Assembly (NCBI RefSeq): GCF_009936375.1
Contig: NZ_AP022332.1
Coordinates: forward strand, 1,178,001-1,242,000
DNA length: 64,000 nt
Source: Methylosinus sp. C49
GTDB taxonomy: Bacteria; Pseudomonadota; Alphaproteobacteria; Rhizobiales; Beijerinckiaceae
Direction: 5' to 3'
Position numbers and translations under genes: made by a program. Numbering within the stretch: position 1 is the first letter of the stretch; the number at the start of each line of letters is the position of its first letter. The notes under the pieces were generated by a model. The model ran no database searches and was not told where the DNA came from. It saw nothing but the letters and a program-made list of their open reading frames with translations. This document shows positions 47,063 through 59,293 of the stretch, piece after piece.

Positions 47063-47719
47063 ATGCGGGAAGCGAAATTACGGGCGCGCACATTCGCGGC
47101 GGCGACCGCCGGCTCGGCGCTGGCCGCTTTCGCCGGCGCGGCCTTCGCCGCCGTCCTCGGCTATGAGGCGGTCTCTGTCGCTCTCGCTCGCATGGCCACG
47201 CCTACGCTCTTTGCGCGCTATGAGGCGGAGACCGATCACGGCGCGAAATTGCCGCCCGGATTCTCTCGCGAGCGCATAGAGACGCTGCTCGCGGTGCAGG
47301 ACCCGGGTTTCTGGACGCATGGCGGCGTCGATTGGAGCGCGCCGCTCGCAGACACGCTCGCTCAATCCGTGACCAAGAAGCTCTATTTCGCTGATTTCAA
47401 GCCGGGTTTCGGCAAGATTCGTCAAACGCTGATCGCGCAATTCGCCGTCGGCCCGCTGATCTCCAAGAGCGCGCAGATTGCCGCTTTCATCGATGTGAGC
47501 GGATTCGATTCCGCATCGCGGCAATGGTTCGGCAAGCCGTTCGCGGAATTGGACGACGGCGAGTTTCTCGCGCTCGTCGCCGCCGGTAATGAGCCGAAGG
47601 ATTACCCGCCGGGCACGCAAGCCAACGCCGAGCGCGTGCGCCGCATCGAGAAATATCTCGCCGGCCTCTGCGCGCGGCGCGGCTTCGCCGATGCGTGGCT
47701 GGAGAGCTGCGCGGATTGA
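47063..47719 (+). CDS. Transglycosylase (GT51)-like membrane protein, degenerate, copy 2
   Basis: A 218-residue paralogue of the preceding gene, with an N-terminal Ala-rich membrane helix and GT51-like blocks LLAVQDPGFWTHGGVDW, LAQSVTKKLYF and PLISKSAQIAAFIDVSGF. Gln79 replaces the catalytic Glu and the second Glu is also absent. Start ATG 47063 with GGGAG upstream. Tandem duplication with high similarity to 46283-46921. Confidence 0.75.
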   Translation: MREAKLRARTFAAATAGSALAAFAGAAFAAVLGYEAVSVALARMATPTLFARYEAETDHGAKLPPGFSRERIETLLAVQDPGFWTHGGVDWSAPLADTLAQSVTKKLYFADFKPGFGKIRQTLIAQFAVGPLISKSAQIAAFIDVSGFDSASRQWFGKPFAELDDGEFLALVAAGNEPKDYPPGTQANAERVRRIEKYLAGLCARRGFADAWLESCAD

Positions 47720-47732
47720 GCCGCCGCTCGCT

Positions 47733-48458
47733 TTATTTCGGCAGGAGCCGCCAGACGCCTTTCACGCGCGCCTCTATGCGTTCCTCACCCGGGTGGACCG
47801 GAATGGCGATGGCGCGTGGACCAAGCTCGGCGCGCGCCATCGGCATGTCGGCCTCGCCGGCCGCGAATTCGGGATTGAGCTCCAGCGCCACGAGGTCGCC
47901 GAGCTTCATCGACGCGCCTTCGGCGAGCAGCTCGGCGCGATGACGCGCATTGGCGACAGCCTTGCCGAGCAATATCGCCTCGCGCTCCGCTTTGTCGGTC
48001 ACGCGGAACCGCACGCCATAGAGCCGATTGGCGTGGGCGCCGAGAAGATGGCCGACGATGTCGCCGACGCGATCGACATCCGCGGTCGAAACGTCGACAT
48101 CCGACGAGGCGCGAAACCCGGTCAAGCTCCGTTTGAGAATCTGTCGATTCCCCGGGTCGCGCTCCTCGGAATAGATGGGCGCGACCTGAACGCTTCGGGA
48201 GCGGATATTTTTGCGCGCGACGCCGGCCGCTTCTATGTCCTGCATGAGCGCCGAGGACGAGCGGGCGAGCTCGGCGGTCGCATCTGCGGCCGTCGGCTTT
48301 TCCACGAAGACGCCGAGCTGAATGTCGGCGCGGTCGGGCTTGACCTCTTCCGCCGCTGTTCCGTGAACCTCGGCGACGGGAAAGTCCCAATGCGCGCGGT
48401 CCTCCGCGTGAGAGACGGAGGCGATGAGCAAAAAGGCGAAGAGAGAAAAAATCCGCAT
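47733..48458 (-). CDS. SIMPL-domain (DUF541) secreted protein
   Basis: A 241-residue protein with a signal peptide (MRIFSLFAFLLIASVSHAED; predicted cleavage after SHA) and a SIMPL/DUF541 domain: VHGTAAEEVKPDRADIQLGV, IRSRSVQVAPIYSEERDPGN, ending in a VSRVKGVWRLLPK-type tail. Family is periplasmic with no firm function (oxidative stress roles reported). Convergent with the GT51-like gene, 13 bp apart. Confidence 0.87.
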   Translation of the reverse strand: MRIFSLFAFLLIASVSHAEDRAHWDFPVAEVHGTAAEEVKPDRADIQLGVFVEKPTAADATAELARSSSALMQDIEAAGVARKNIRSRSVQVAPIYSEERDPGNRQILKRSLTGFRASSDVDVSTADVDRVGDIVGHLLGAHANRLYGVRFRVTDKAEREAILLGKAVANARHRAELLAEGASMKLGDLVALELNPEFAAGEADMPMARAELGPRAIAIPVHPGEERIEARVKGVWRLLPK

Positions 48459-48524
48459 GAAAATGCTCCTTCTATCGGAGCCTATGCTCGCCGCTTCGCC
48501 ATTAACGGCGGCTGAACGCTATTC

Positions 48525-49406
48525 TCATCCCGCCGCGCCGCGCGCCCGCGCGACAATGACGCCGAGCTTTTCCATCAGCGCCGGATCGCGCGCCTCGGGC
48601 GCCGTCAGAATCGCTGTGTCGAGCGCGCGGTCGGAGCCGATCGGGCAGGGCTCGTGCTCCTGCGGAAAATCGGCGAGCAGGCGTGCGAGCAGACGGCTCG
48701 CTTTATCGGCGTTGTCTCGCACGACGGCGATCACCGAAGCGACATCGACATTGTCGTGCTCTGGATGCCAGCAATCGAAATCCGTGACCATTGCGATGGT
48801 CGCGTAAGAGAGTTCCGCCTCGCGCGCGAGCTTTGCCTCCGGCATCGCCGTCATGCCGATGACGTCATAGCCCGCGGCTTTATAGGTCAGCGATTCCGCG
48901 TAGGACGAAAATTGCGGACCTTCCATGCAGACATAGGTTCCGCCGACGGAATGCTCCATGCCCTCCGCTTTTGCGGCGGCGGCGATGCGCTTCGCCAGCA
49001 AGGGCGCCACAGGATGCGCCATCGACACATGCGCGACGCAGCCATTGCCGAAAAAGGAGGATTGCCGGCCGAATGTGCGATCGACGAATTGATCCGGCAG
49101 CACGAAGAGTCCCGGATAGAGCTCCGATTTGAACGAGCCGCAGGCGGAGACCGAGACGAGATCGGTGACGCCCGCCTGCTTCAGCGCGAAAATATTGGCG
49201 CGATAATTTATGCCCGAGGGCGAGAACACATGACCGCGACCATGCCGCGGCAGAAACACGACCTGCGTCTCGCCGATGCGGCCGAAATGCAGCGCGTCGG
49301 ACGGATCGCCCCAAGGCGTCGTCACGCGCTGCTCGCGCAAATCCTGCAGACCGGGCAGATGATAGACGCCCGATCCTCCGATGATGCCGATAACCGCTCG
49401 CGTCAT
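48525..49406 (-). CDS. mtnP: S-methyl-5'-thioadenosine phosphorylase
   Basis: A 293-residue phosphorylase of the MTAP/PNP fold: start MTRAVIGIIGGSGVYHLPGL, then GPQFSSYAESLTYKAAG and MTAMPEAKLAREAELSYAT, which are MTA phosphorylase signatures. Starts the methionine salvage pathway from methylthioadenosine, releasing adenine, which Apt (45569) can recycle. Start at ATG 49406 gives family length. Confidence 0.93.
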   Translation of the reverse strand: MTRAVIGIIGGSGVYHLPGLQDLREQRVTTPWGDPSDALHFGRIGETQVVFLPRHGRGHVFSPSGINYRANIFALKQAGVTDLVSVSACGSFKSELYPGLFVLPDQFVDRTFGRQSSFFGNGCVAHVSMAHPVAPLLAKRIAAAAKAEGMEHSVGGTYVCMEGPQFSSYAESLTYKAAGYDVIGMTAMPEAKLAREAELSYATIAMVTDFDCWHPEHDNVDVASVIAVVRDNADKASRLLARLLADFPQEHEPCPIGSDRALDTAILTAPEARDPALMEKLGVIVARARGAAG

Positions 49407-49790
49407 CTTTCGTCTCCGACTGTGGATAGGATTTCGCAGTGCCATGGCCTCGCGTGAGGCGCAAGCGGCGACAATGCGCCGGCCTGCGCAGAAAAATCGC
49501 GAAGCGCTAAAAAATTCAATATCATCAAAGGCCAAGCCGAGGGTTTCCACGGGCCGAGACGGAGGTGATGCTTTTTTGTGCGATCGTCGAAACTGCCCTC
49601 TCCGCAGCCGTCGCAGGGTTGCGCCGCAAAATATGCTGTGTTAGGGGACGATCGCCTTGGAGCTGGGGCGTCGCCCTTGGCTCCTTCCCCCGACAATACG
49701 TTGTTCGAGGCCATTGCGGATTTCGTCGCACGCAGACCTGCGTTGCGCGCGAGGCGCCTCGAGTGACGGCGATCCGAGAGCGATACGCAA
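49407..49790. other. Intergenic region upstream of atp operon
   Basis: 384 bp between mtnP (reverse) and atpH (forward). No gene, repeat or riboswitch recognised. It should carry the atp promoter, but only weak -35/-10 candidates are seen and I do not name one. Confidence 0.55.
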
Positions 49791-50353
49791 GTGGCTTCAG
49801 GCGGAGACGATCTATCCGGTGTAGCGGGGCGATACGCCTCGGCCCTTTATGATCTCGCAGTGGAGCAAGGCTCCACGGAAGAGATCGCGACGGCGCTGCG
49901 CGGCTTCGCCGCGCTGATCCAGGAGAGCAAGGATCTCGAGCGCCTGATCGTGAGCCCGGTCTATTCTGCCGAGACGCAGATCAAGGCTCTCTCTCCCATT
50001 CTCGACGCCGCCGGCGTCACGGGCGTCGCGGCCAATTTCGTGAAGCTCGTCGCGACAAAACGTCGCCTCTTCGTTCTCCCCGCCATCATCGAGGCCTATG
50101 GCAAGCTGCATGACGCCGCCAAGGGCGTCGTGCGCGCCGACGTCACAGTGGCCGCGCCGCTCGCCTCTCATCATGAGAGCGCGCTGCGCGACGCGCTCGC
50201 CGGCGTCACCGGCGGCAAGGCCGTCGACCTCGAGGTGAAGGTCGATCCGGCGATCATCGGGGGTCTCGTCGTCAAAATCGGCTCGCGCATGCTCGATGCG
50301 TCGCTGAAGACCAAGCTCAATTCCATTCGAACACGCATGAAAGAGGTCGGCTG

Positions 50354-50354
<1 letters not shown>
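49791..50354 (+). CDS. atpH: ATP synthase delta subunit
   Basis: A 187-residue delta subunit (OSCP) with the typical [15 protein letters not shown] start block and [27 protein letters not shown] end block. Start codon GTG 49791. Links F1 alpha/beta to the stator stalk. First gene of the operon; overlaps atpA by one base. Confidence 0.96.
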
Positions 50355-51883
<1,529 letters not shown>

Positions 51884-51914
51884 CGCGCGCAACCAAGGAT
51901 CGGAAGCGATGGCC

Positions 51915-51996
51915 CGTCATTGCGAGCGCAGCGAAACGATCCAGAGCCGCTCGGCGGCTCTGAGATCGCCTCGCGGCTTCGCTTCTCGCAATGACG
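51915..51996. repeat. Imperfect palindromic intergenic repeat inside the atp operon
   Basis: CGTCATTGCGAG at 51915 pairs with the inverted TCGCAATGACG at 51986-51996, with further inverted pairing of GCAGCGAAACGATC with GATCGCC..GGCTTCGCTT and an inner CCGCTCGGCGG hairpin. This resembles a widespread alphaproteobacterial intergenic repeat of the CGTCATTGCGAGCG type. It lies between atpA and atpG. Confidence 0.75.
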
Positions 51997-52033
51997 ACAG
52001 GCCGGCTCCGGTCGCAATGAGACGGGTTCTCTC

Positions 52034-54380
<2,347 letters not shown>

Positions 54381-54413
54381 TCCGTTAATCGCTACTAGAC
54401 GACGGAGCCCTTC

Positions 54414-54812
54414 ATGGCCACGTTCCACTTCGAACTCGTCTCTCCCGAGAAGCTTCTGTTCTCGGGAGAGGTGGACGCCGTCGTCGCCCCCGGCGCCGAG
54501 GGCGTGTTCACGGTTCTCAAAGATCACGCGCCGGTGATGACGGTGCTGAAGCCCGGCGTCGTCGAGATCGACGGGGCCGGCAAGAAAGAAAAGCTGTTTG
54601 TGCGCGGCGGCTTCGCCGATGTCGGGCTCGGCGGCTTCACCATTCTGGCCGAATACGCCATTCCGGTGGCCGAGCTCGACGCCGCGAAGATCGACGCCGA
54701 TATCAAGGACGCCAGCGAGGATGTGGCCGACGCCAAATCCGACGAGGCGCGCCGCCTCGGTTCGGAAAAGCTCGGCCAGCTCCAGGAGCTGAAGGCCGCT
54801 CTCGGTCTCTGA
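54414..54812 (+). CDS. atpC: ATP synthase epsilon subunit
   Basis: A 132-residue epsilon subunit with the typical [27 protein letters not shown] start and a C-terminal helix pair. Last gene of the operon; a strong terminator follows. Confidence 0.96.
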   Translation: MATFHFELVSPEKLLFSGEVDAVVAPGAEGVFTVLKDHAPVMTVLKPGVVEIDGAGKKEKLFVRGGFADVGLGGFTILAEYAIPVAELDAAKIDADIKDASEDVADAKSDEARRLGSEKLGQLQELKAALGL

Positions 54813-54869
54813 CGCAATCGGCGCCTGGAGCAAGTCTCCGGGCGCCGGCTCGGCTCTCTGATTGTTATG

Positions 54870-54934
54870 CGAGCCTGTAGGCTCACGGTCCAGCATTTGC
54901 CTCGGACCGTGAGCCTACAGGCTCGTTTCTTTTT
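54870..54934 (+). terminator. Rho-independent terminator after atpC (22-bp stem)
   Basis: CGAGCCTGTAGGCTCACGGTCC (54870-54891) pairs exactly with 54904-54925, with a 12-base loop, then TTTCTTTTT. The stem is unusually long. The first arm contains a smaller GAGCCTGTAGGCTC palindrome. Confidence 0.9.
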
Positions 54935-54950
54935 GTCGGGCCGCGTGGCG

Positions 54951-55664
54951 CTACTTCAAAAACTGCGCGCCGTCGAGCTCGTGTCGCAGCTCGAAGCTGC
55001 GGAACTGCGTGAAGATCGGCGCGATCCAGGCTTTGAGCGCGGCGCGAATGACGATCGACATGTCCGGGGGCGGCGAGACCAGCATGCGGCTCAGCGACAG
55101 ATCCGGCTCGTCCAGCGTCTTCGCCACAGCGCCGTCCAGCGCGCCGATGAGGAAACGGCGCGTCGTCGGATATTGTCCCAGCGTCTCATGGGCATAGGCG
55201 CCGAGCGGCGCGGCGCCTTCGTTCTGCACGATCAGCATGGGAAGATCGGGCCATGCCGCCGACAGAAATTTCGCGCTGGCGAGCGCGGAGTCGGTGTGGT
55301 CGGCATGGAACAGCAGGATCGGCTGGACGCCGCGCGCCCGCGCCTCCTCGACAAAGCCGATCTCCTTCACCGTCTTGAAGAAACGGTCATAGGCGCGTTG
55401 CCAGACATCGACGATCTTGGGCGTCCCGTCGTCGATCAGCAGCCGATCGAACAAGGAAATCTGCCCGCGTATGTCGGCCGTGTCGATGACGCGCGTGCGG
55501 TCCGGGAACCATTCGTGGTAGCGCGGCGCATGCGGATCGGTGTCGAAGCCTTCGACCTCGGTGAGACGCGAGAGATAGAAGTCCGTCAGCAGCCGCGCGG
55601 TCGTCGAAACGCCCGAACGCGGATGCGGGGAACAGGCGACGAACACCAAAGTGCGTCGACTCAT
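54951..55664 (-). CDS. MinD/ParA-like protein without Walker A lysines
   Basis: A 237-residue protein starting MSRRTLVFVACSPHPRSGVSTTARLL. The fold position of a P-loop is occupied by S-P-H-P-R-S-G-V-S-T-T, with no Lys at either the signature or catalytic position, so ATP binding is doubtful. Later strands (VQPILLFHADHTDSAL, LPMLIVQNEG) have the P-loop NTPase pattern. It lies 59 bp downstream of a true ParA-like gene on the same strand. Function unknown. Confidence 0.7.
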   Translation of the reverse strand: MSRRTLVFVACSPHPRSGVSTTARLLTDFYLSRLTEVEGFDTDPHAPRYHEWFPDRTRVIDTADIRGQISLFDRLLIDDGTPKIVDVWQRAYDRFFKTVKEIGFVEEARARGVQPILLFHADHTDSALASAKFLSAAWPDLPMLIVQNEGAAPLGAYAHETLGQYPTTRRFLIGALDGAVAKTLDEPDLSLSRMLVSPPPDMSIVIRAALKAWIAPIFTQFRSFELRHELDGAQFLK

Positions 55665-55723
55665 CTCTCACTCTCTCGGCGCCGCCCGAGGCTCTCTGTT
55701 TTGCCGCTCAACCGCGTTCGGCG

Positions 55724-56557
55724 CTATGCGCCCTCCCTGCCGGCGATCCGATCCAGCAGATGGATGCGGTCGAACTCGTCGGCGATCCTGTTCTGCCAGG
55801 TGCGGACATAGCCGCGAAGGACGAAGGAATGGTCCGCCGGCTCCCCTTCCGCTGTCCGATTGGCGACGAAGGTGGAAAAAGGCGCGCCGGCGATCTCCAC
55901 CTGCTCATAGGACAATTCGTTGAGCTTGGGGATGGTGATCTCGCCCGCCGTCTCCACTTTCTCGAAATATTTGCGGTGCGTCACCGGGTCCCATTCGAAA
56001 AAGGTGGTGTCGTTGACATGGTTCTTGACGAGGAAATAGTCCGCGTCCTCGACATAGGGCGCGACTTCTGCGATTTCGTCGAGCGAGGCGATGGACGATC
56101 CGAGCACATGGAACAGAATGAAGCCGACCTCACCTTCCGCCACCGCATCCAGAAAGCCCGTGTCCTGCAGCGCCTGCAGGGCCGGCTCCAGCCCGCCGGC
56201 GCGAACGTCGACGACGCTGACCTTCACCTGAGCAGTGGCCAGAGTGTCGATGATCTTCATCTGGTCCGAGGTCGAGGTGAGATCGACGACGCTGGTCTGG
56301 TCGGGATGAAAGCGATAGAGCGTGCCGCGCGGCGTCTCCGTGTCGAAGGCCCGGGTCAAGACATTATTGGCGGCGAGATAGTCGAGCAGCACGCGCGCGA
56401 TCGTCGTCTTGCCCACGCCGCCCTTGTCCGCTCCGACCAGAATGAGCGTCGGCCGGCCTCTCTGAGGGGCGAGCGGGGGAGTCTTCTCCCGCGCGACCGG
56501 CGGCCGCTCCTCACGCGCCGAACTCTGCTTGGTTTCTTTGGTCGGTCTTTGAGCCAT
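55724..56557 (-). CDS. ParA/MinD-family ATPase
   Basis: A 277-residue P-loop ATPase with deviant Walker A GADKGGVGKTTIARVLLDYLA near residue 42, preceded by a ~35-residue basic/Pro-rich N-terminal tail. VSVVDVRAGGLEPAL and DYFLVKNHVND are the later NTPase strands. No parB, virB or conjugation genes nearby. In an operon with the degenerate partner at 54951. Confidence 0.85.
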   Translation of the reverse strand: MAQRPTKETKQSSAREERPPVAREKTPPLAPQRGRPTLILVGADKGGVGKTTIARVLLDYLAANNVLTRAFDTETPRGTLYRFHPDQTSVVDLTSTSDQMKIIDTLATAQVKVSVVDVRAGGLEPALQALQDTGFLDAVAEGEVGFILFHVLGSSIASLDEIAEVAPYVEDADYFLVKNHVNDTTFFEWDPVTHRKYFEKVETAGEITIPKLNELSYEQVEIAGAPFSTFVANRTAEGEPADHSFVLRGYVRTWQNRIADEFDRIHLLDRIAGREGA

Positions 56558-56706
56558 GGCCTAGCACCTATATCGCTCGCGCCCGCTCTCGGGCGGCAGG
56601 AACATAAAACTCTTACCATTTATGAGTTGCGCGCGCCGAGCCTTTTCTCGCCGCCGCGCGCGCGATCGCGGCCTTTTCCGTTGATACTACGAATTGCGTT
56701 TGTAGT

Positions 56707-56748
56707 TTGTCGAGGCGTGAGGCTATCTTATAGTGAATTGACATTCAC
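56707..56748 (+). promoter_or_regulatory. Candidate promoter/operator of the sulfate operon
   Basis: TTGTCG (56707) and TATAGT (56729) with 16-bp spacing, followed by the perfect palindrome GTGAAT-TGAC-ATTCAC (56733-56748) overlapping the -10. An ACTAC-N11-GTAGT inverted repeat lies just upstream (56686-56706). The rest of the 56558-56919 gap holds no gene. Confidence 0.45.
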
Positions 56749-56919
56749 GCGACCTCGAATAAGTAGGTCTCGCATTTTCGAAGGATCGCGGTTTGTGCCG
56801 AGGTCTCCGCGCTCAGCGGCGATCGGCGCGGCCGCTTTGCTCGGCGCGAGAGGGTCGCGCGGGGCCGACAGCCGAAGCAAGGGCGCCTATGCGGCGACAG
56901 CGCCTGTTCGGAGAAAAGG

Positions 56920-57237
56920 ATGAGCGTGATCCGTGTCGAGGACGCTGACGGCGTCACCCACGAGCTGGAGCCTGTGGAAGGCTGGCGGTTGATGGAGATT
57001 TTGCGGGATTATGGGATGGGCATGGAGGGCACATGCGGCGGCGCCGTCGCTTGCGCCTCCTGCCACATCGTGCTCGATCCCGAATGGGCCGACAAGGTCG
57101 CGCCGCCGCGCGAGGACGAGATCGACAAGCTCGACGAGCTGCCCTTTCTGCACGAGACCTCGCGGCTCTCCTGCCAGATCATCTGGTCGGACGAGCTCGA
57201 CGGGCTGAAGCTCACTCTGGTCAAGGAGCCGACATGA
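56920..57237 (+). CDS. Adrenodoxin-type [2Fe-2S] ferredoxin
   Basis: A 105-residue [2Fe-2S] ferredoxin. Ligands C39-X5-C45-X2-C48-X36-C85. First gene of the sulfate operon; it may feed electrons to the ferredoxin-type sulfite reductase CysI below. Stop overlaps the next start (ATGA). Confidence 0.92.
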   Translation: MSVIRVEDADGVTHELEPVEGWRLMEILRDYGMGMEGTCGGAVACASCHIVLDPEWADKVAPPREDEIDKLDELPFLHETSRLSCQIIWSDELDGLKLTLVKEPT

Positions 57238-57572
57238 CGCGGCCGGCCAATCCCAAATTCTCGCCCAAAATCCTGCTCGCCTCCGATCTCGCCGAGGGCG
57301 ATGTCGTGTTTTGGGGGCAGGACGGCTGGGAGCGCGATCTCCTGCGCGCGAAAATTGCTTATGACGAGGCCGAGGTGGCGACGCTGGACGCGGCGGGCAA
57401 GGCGGCGATCGCCGCCAATCGCGTCGTCGACGCCTATCTGGTCGATGTGACCGTGGATGCGGCCGGCGCGCCGGCTCCGTCGCATTTTCGCGAGAAGTTC
57501 CGCGCCGCCGGCCCCAGCGTGCGGCGGGACCTCGGCAAGCAGGCATGGCTGCAAGGAGCGGGGAACAGATGA
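57234..57572 (+). CDS. DUF2849-type protein of the sulfite reductase operon
   Basis: A 112-residue protein, KILLASDLAEGDVVFWGQDGWERDL then VDAYLVDVTVDAAGAPAPSHFREKFRA, matching the DUF2849 family that accompanies cysI in alphaproteobacteria. No catalytic motif. ATGA overlaps at both ends. Probable accessory of sulfite reductase. Confidence 0.82.
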   Translation: MTRPANPKFSPKILLASDLAEGDVVFWGQDGWERDLLRAKIAYDEAEVATLDAAGKAAIAANRVVDAYLVDVTVDAAGAPAPSHFREKFRAAGPSVRRDLGKQAWLQGAGNR

Positions 57573-59293
57573 CTGCGCATGATCCGGCCCTGCCGCCGCG
57601 CCCCAATTCCGCGCCGACGATCTACGCCTATGACGAATATGACCGCGCCTTCGTGCGCGAGCGCGTGGCGGAGTTCCGCGGGCAGGTGGAGCGTCGCCTC
57701 GCCGGCGCGCTGACGGAGGAGGAATTCCGTCCGTTCCGCCTGATGAACGGGCTCTATCTGCAGCTGCACGCCTATATGCTGCGCGTCGCCATTCCCTATG
57801 GCTCGCTCACCTCGCGGCAAATGCGCCAGCTCGCCTATATCGCCGACAAATGGGACAAGGGCTACGGCCATTTCACCACGCGGCAGAACCTGCAATATAA
57901 TTGGCCCAAGCTCGTCGATGTGCCGGATATTCTCGAGGCGCTCGCCGATGTCGACATGCACGCGATCCAGACGTCGGGCAATTGCATTCGCAATGTCACC
58001 GCCGATCATTTCGCCGGCGTCGCCGCCGATGAGCTGGAGGACCCGCGGCCGACGGCGGAGTTTCTGCGCCAATGGTCGAGCGCTCACGCGGAATTCAGCT
58101 TCCTGCCGCGCAAGTTCAAGATAGCGGTGAGCGGCGCCGAGCATGACCGCGCCGCGATCAAGATTCACGACATCGGCCTACGCATCGTGAAGAATGCGGA
58201 AGGCGCGATCGGCTATGAAGTGATCGTCGGCGGCGGTCTCGGCCGCACGCCTTTCGTCGGCAAGCTGCTGCGCGAGTTTCTGCCGCGCGCCGATCTGCTC
58301 GCCTATCTCGAGGCGATTCTGCGCGTCTATAATCGCTTCGGCCGTCGCGACAACAAATACAAAGCGCGCATCAAAATTCTCGTGCACGAGACCGGGCTCG
58401 ACGAAATTCGCGCTCAGGTGGAGGCGGAACATTCCGCCATGGATCGCGCGCCTTTCGCCTATGACGCGCAGGAGCTGGAGCGCGTCGCCGCAGCCTTCGC
58501 GCCGCCGGCTTACGAGAGCTTGCCTGCGCATTCGGACGGCTTCGAGAAGGCAAAGGCGGAGAACGCCGAATTCGCCGCTTTCGCCGCGGTGAATGTCGCG
58601 CCGCACAAGGTTCCTGGCTACGCCATCGTCACTGTCTCGCTGAAGCCGATCGGCGGCATTCCCGGCGACGCCACTTCCGCGCAGATGCGCGCGCTCGCCG
58701 ATGCGGCGGACACCTATGGTTTCGGCGAGTTGCGCGTCAGCCATGAGCAGAACATCATTCTTCCGCATGTGAAGCAGGATGATCTTCTCGCTCTGTGGCG
58801 CGATCTTGCGGCGGCGGGCCTTTCGACCGCCAACGCCGGGCTCATCAGCGACATCATCTCCTGCCCGGGGCTCGACTATTGCGCGCTGGCGACGGCGCGC
58901 TCCATCCCGATCGCGCAGGCGATCTCGCAGCGTTTCGCCGATCTCGAGCGTCAGCGCCTCATCGGCACGCTGGGGATCAAGATTTCCGGCTGCATCAACG
59001 CCTGCGGCCATCATCATGTCGGCGCCATCGGCATTCTCGGCCTCGAGAAAAAGGGCGTCGAATCCTATCAGATCACGCTCGGCGGCGATCCGACGCTTTC
59101 GGCGTCGATCGGCGAATTGCTCGGTCCCGGCGTGTCGGCGGAAGAGGTTCCCGATGTGATCGAGAGCCTGGTGCAATTCTATCTCGCCGAGCGCCGCGAC
59201 GGCGAGGCTTTCATCGACACATGGCGGCGCTTGGGCCATAAGCGTTTCAAGGAATCTGCGCGCCGGGAGGGCGAGGATGGCTCTGGTATCTGA
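57569..59293 (+). CDS. cysI: Nitrite/sulfite reductase (siroheme) CysI
   Basis: A 574-residue siroheme/4Fe-4S reductase. Cluster cysteines are in CPGLDYCALATARS (C-X5-C) and ISGCINACGHHH (C-X3-C), with the siroheme-basic residues GHFTTRQNLQYNW and RKFKIAVSG. Reduces sulfite to sulfide; no CysJ is present, consistent with ferredoxin as donor (gene at 56920). Start overlaps the DUF2849 stop. Confidence 0.93.
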   Translation: MTAHDPALPPRPNSAPTIYAYDEYDRAFVRERVAEFRGQVERRLAGALTEEEFRPFRLMNGLYLQLHAYMLRVAIPYGSLTSRQMRQLAYIADKWDKGYGHFTTRQNLQYNWPKLVDVPDILEALADVDMHAIQTSGNCIRNVTADHFAGVAADELEDPRPTAEFLRQWSSAHAEFSFLPRKFKIAVSGAEHDRAAIKIHDIGLRIVKNAEGAIGYEVIVGGGLGRTPFVGKLLREFLPRADLLAYLEAILRVYNRFGRRDNKYKARIKILVHETGLDEIRAQVEAEHSAMDRAPFAYDAQELERVAAAFAPPAYESLPAHSDGFEKAKAENAEFAAFAAVNVAPHKVPGYAIVTVSLKPIGGIPGDATSAQMRALADAADTYGFGELRVSHEQNIILPHVKQDDLLALWRDLAAAGLSTANAGLISDIISCPGLDYCALATARSIPIAQAISQRFADLERQRLIGTLGIKISGCINACGHHHVGAIGILGLEKKGVESYQITLGGDPTLSASIGELLGPGVSAEEVPDVIESLVQFYLAERRDGEAFIDTWRRLGHKRFKESARREGEDGSGI

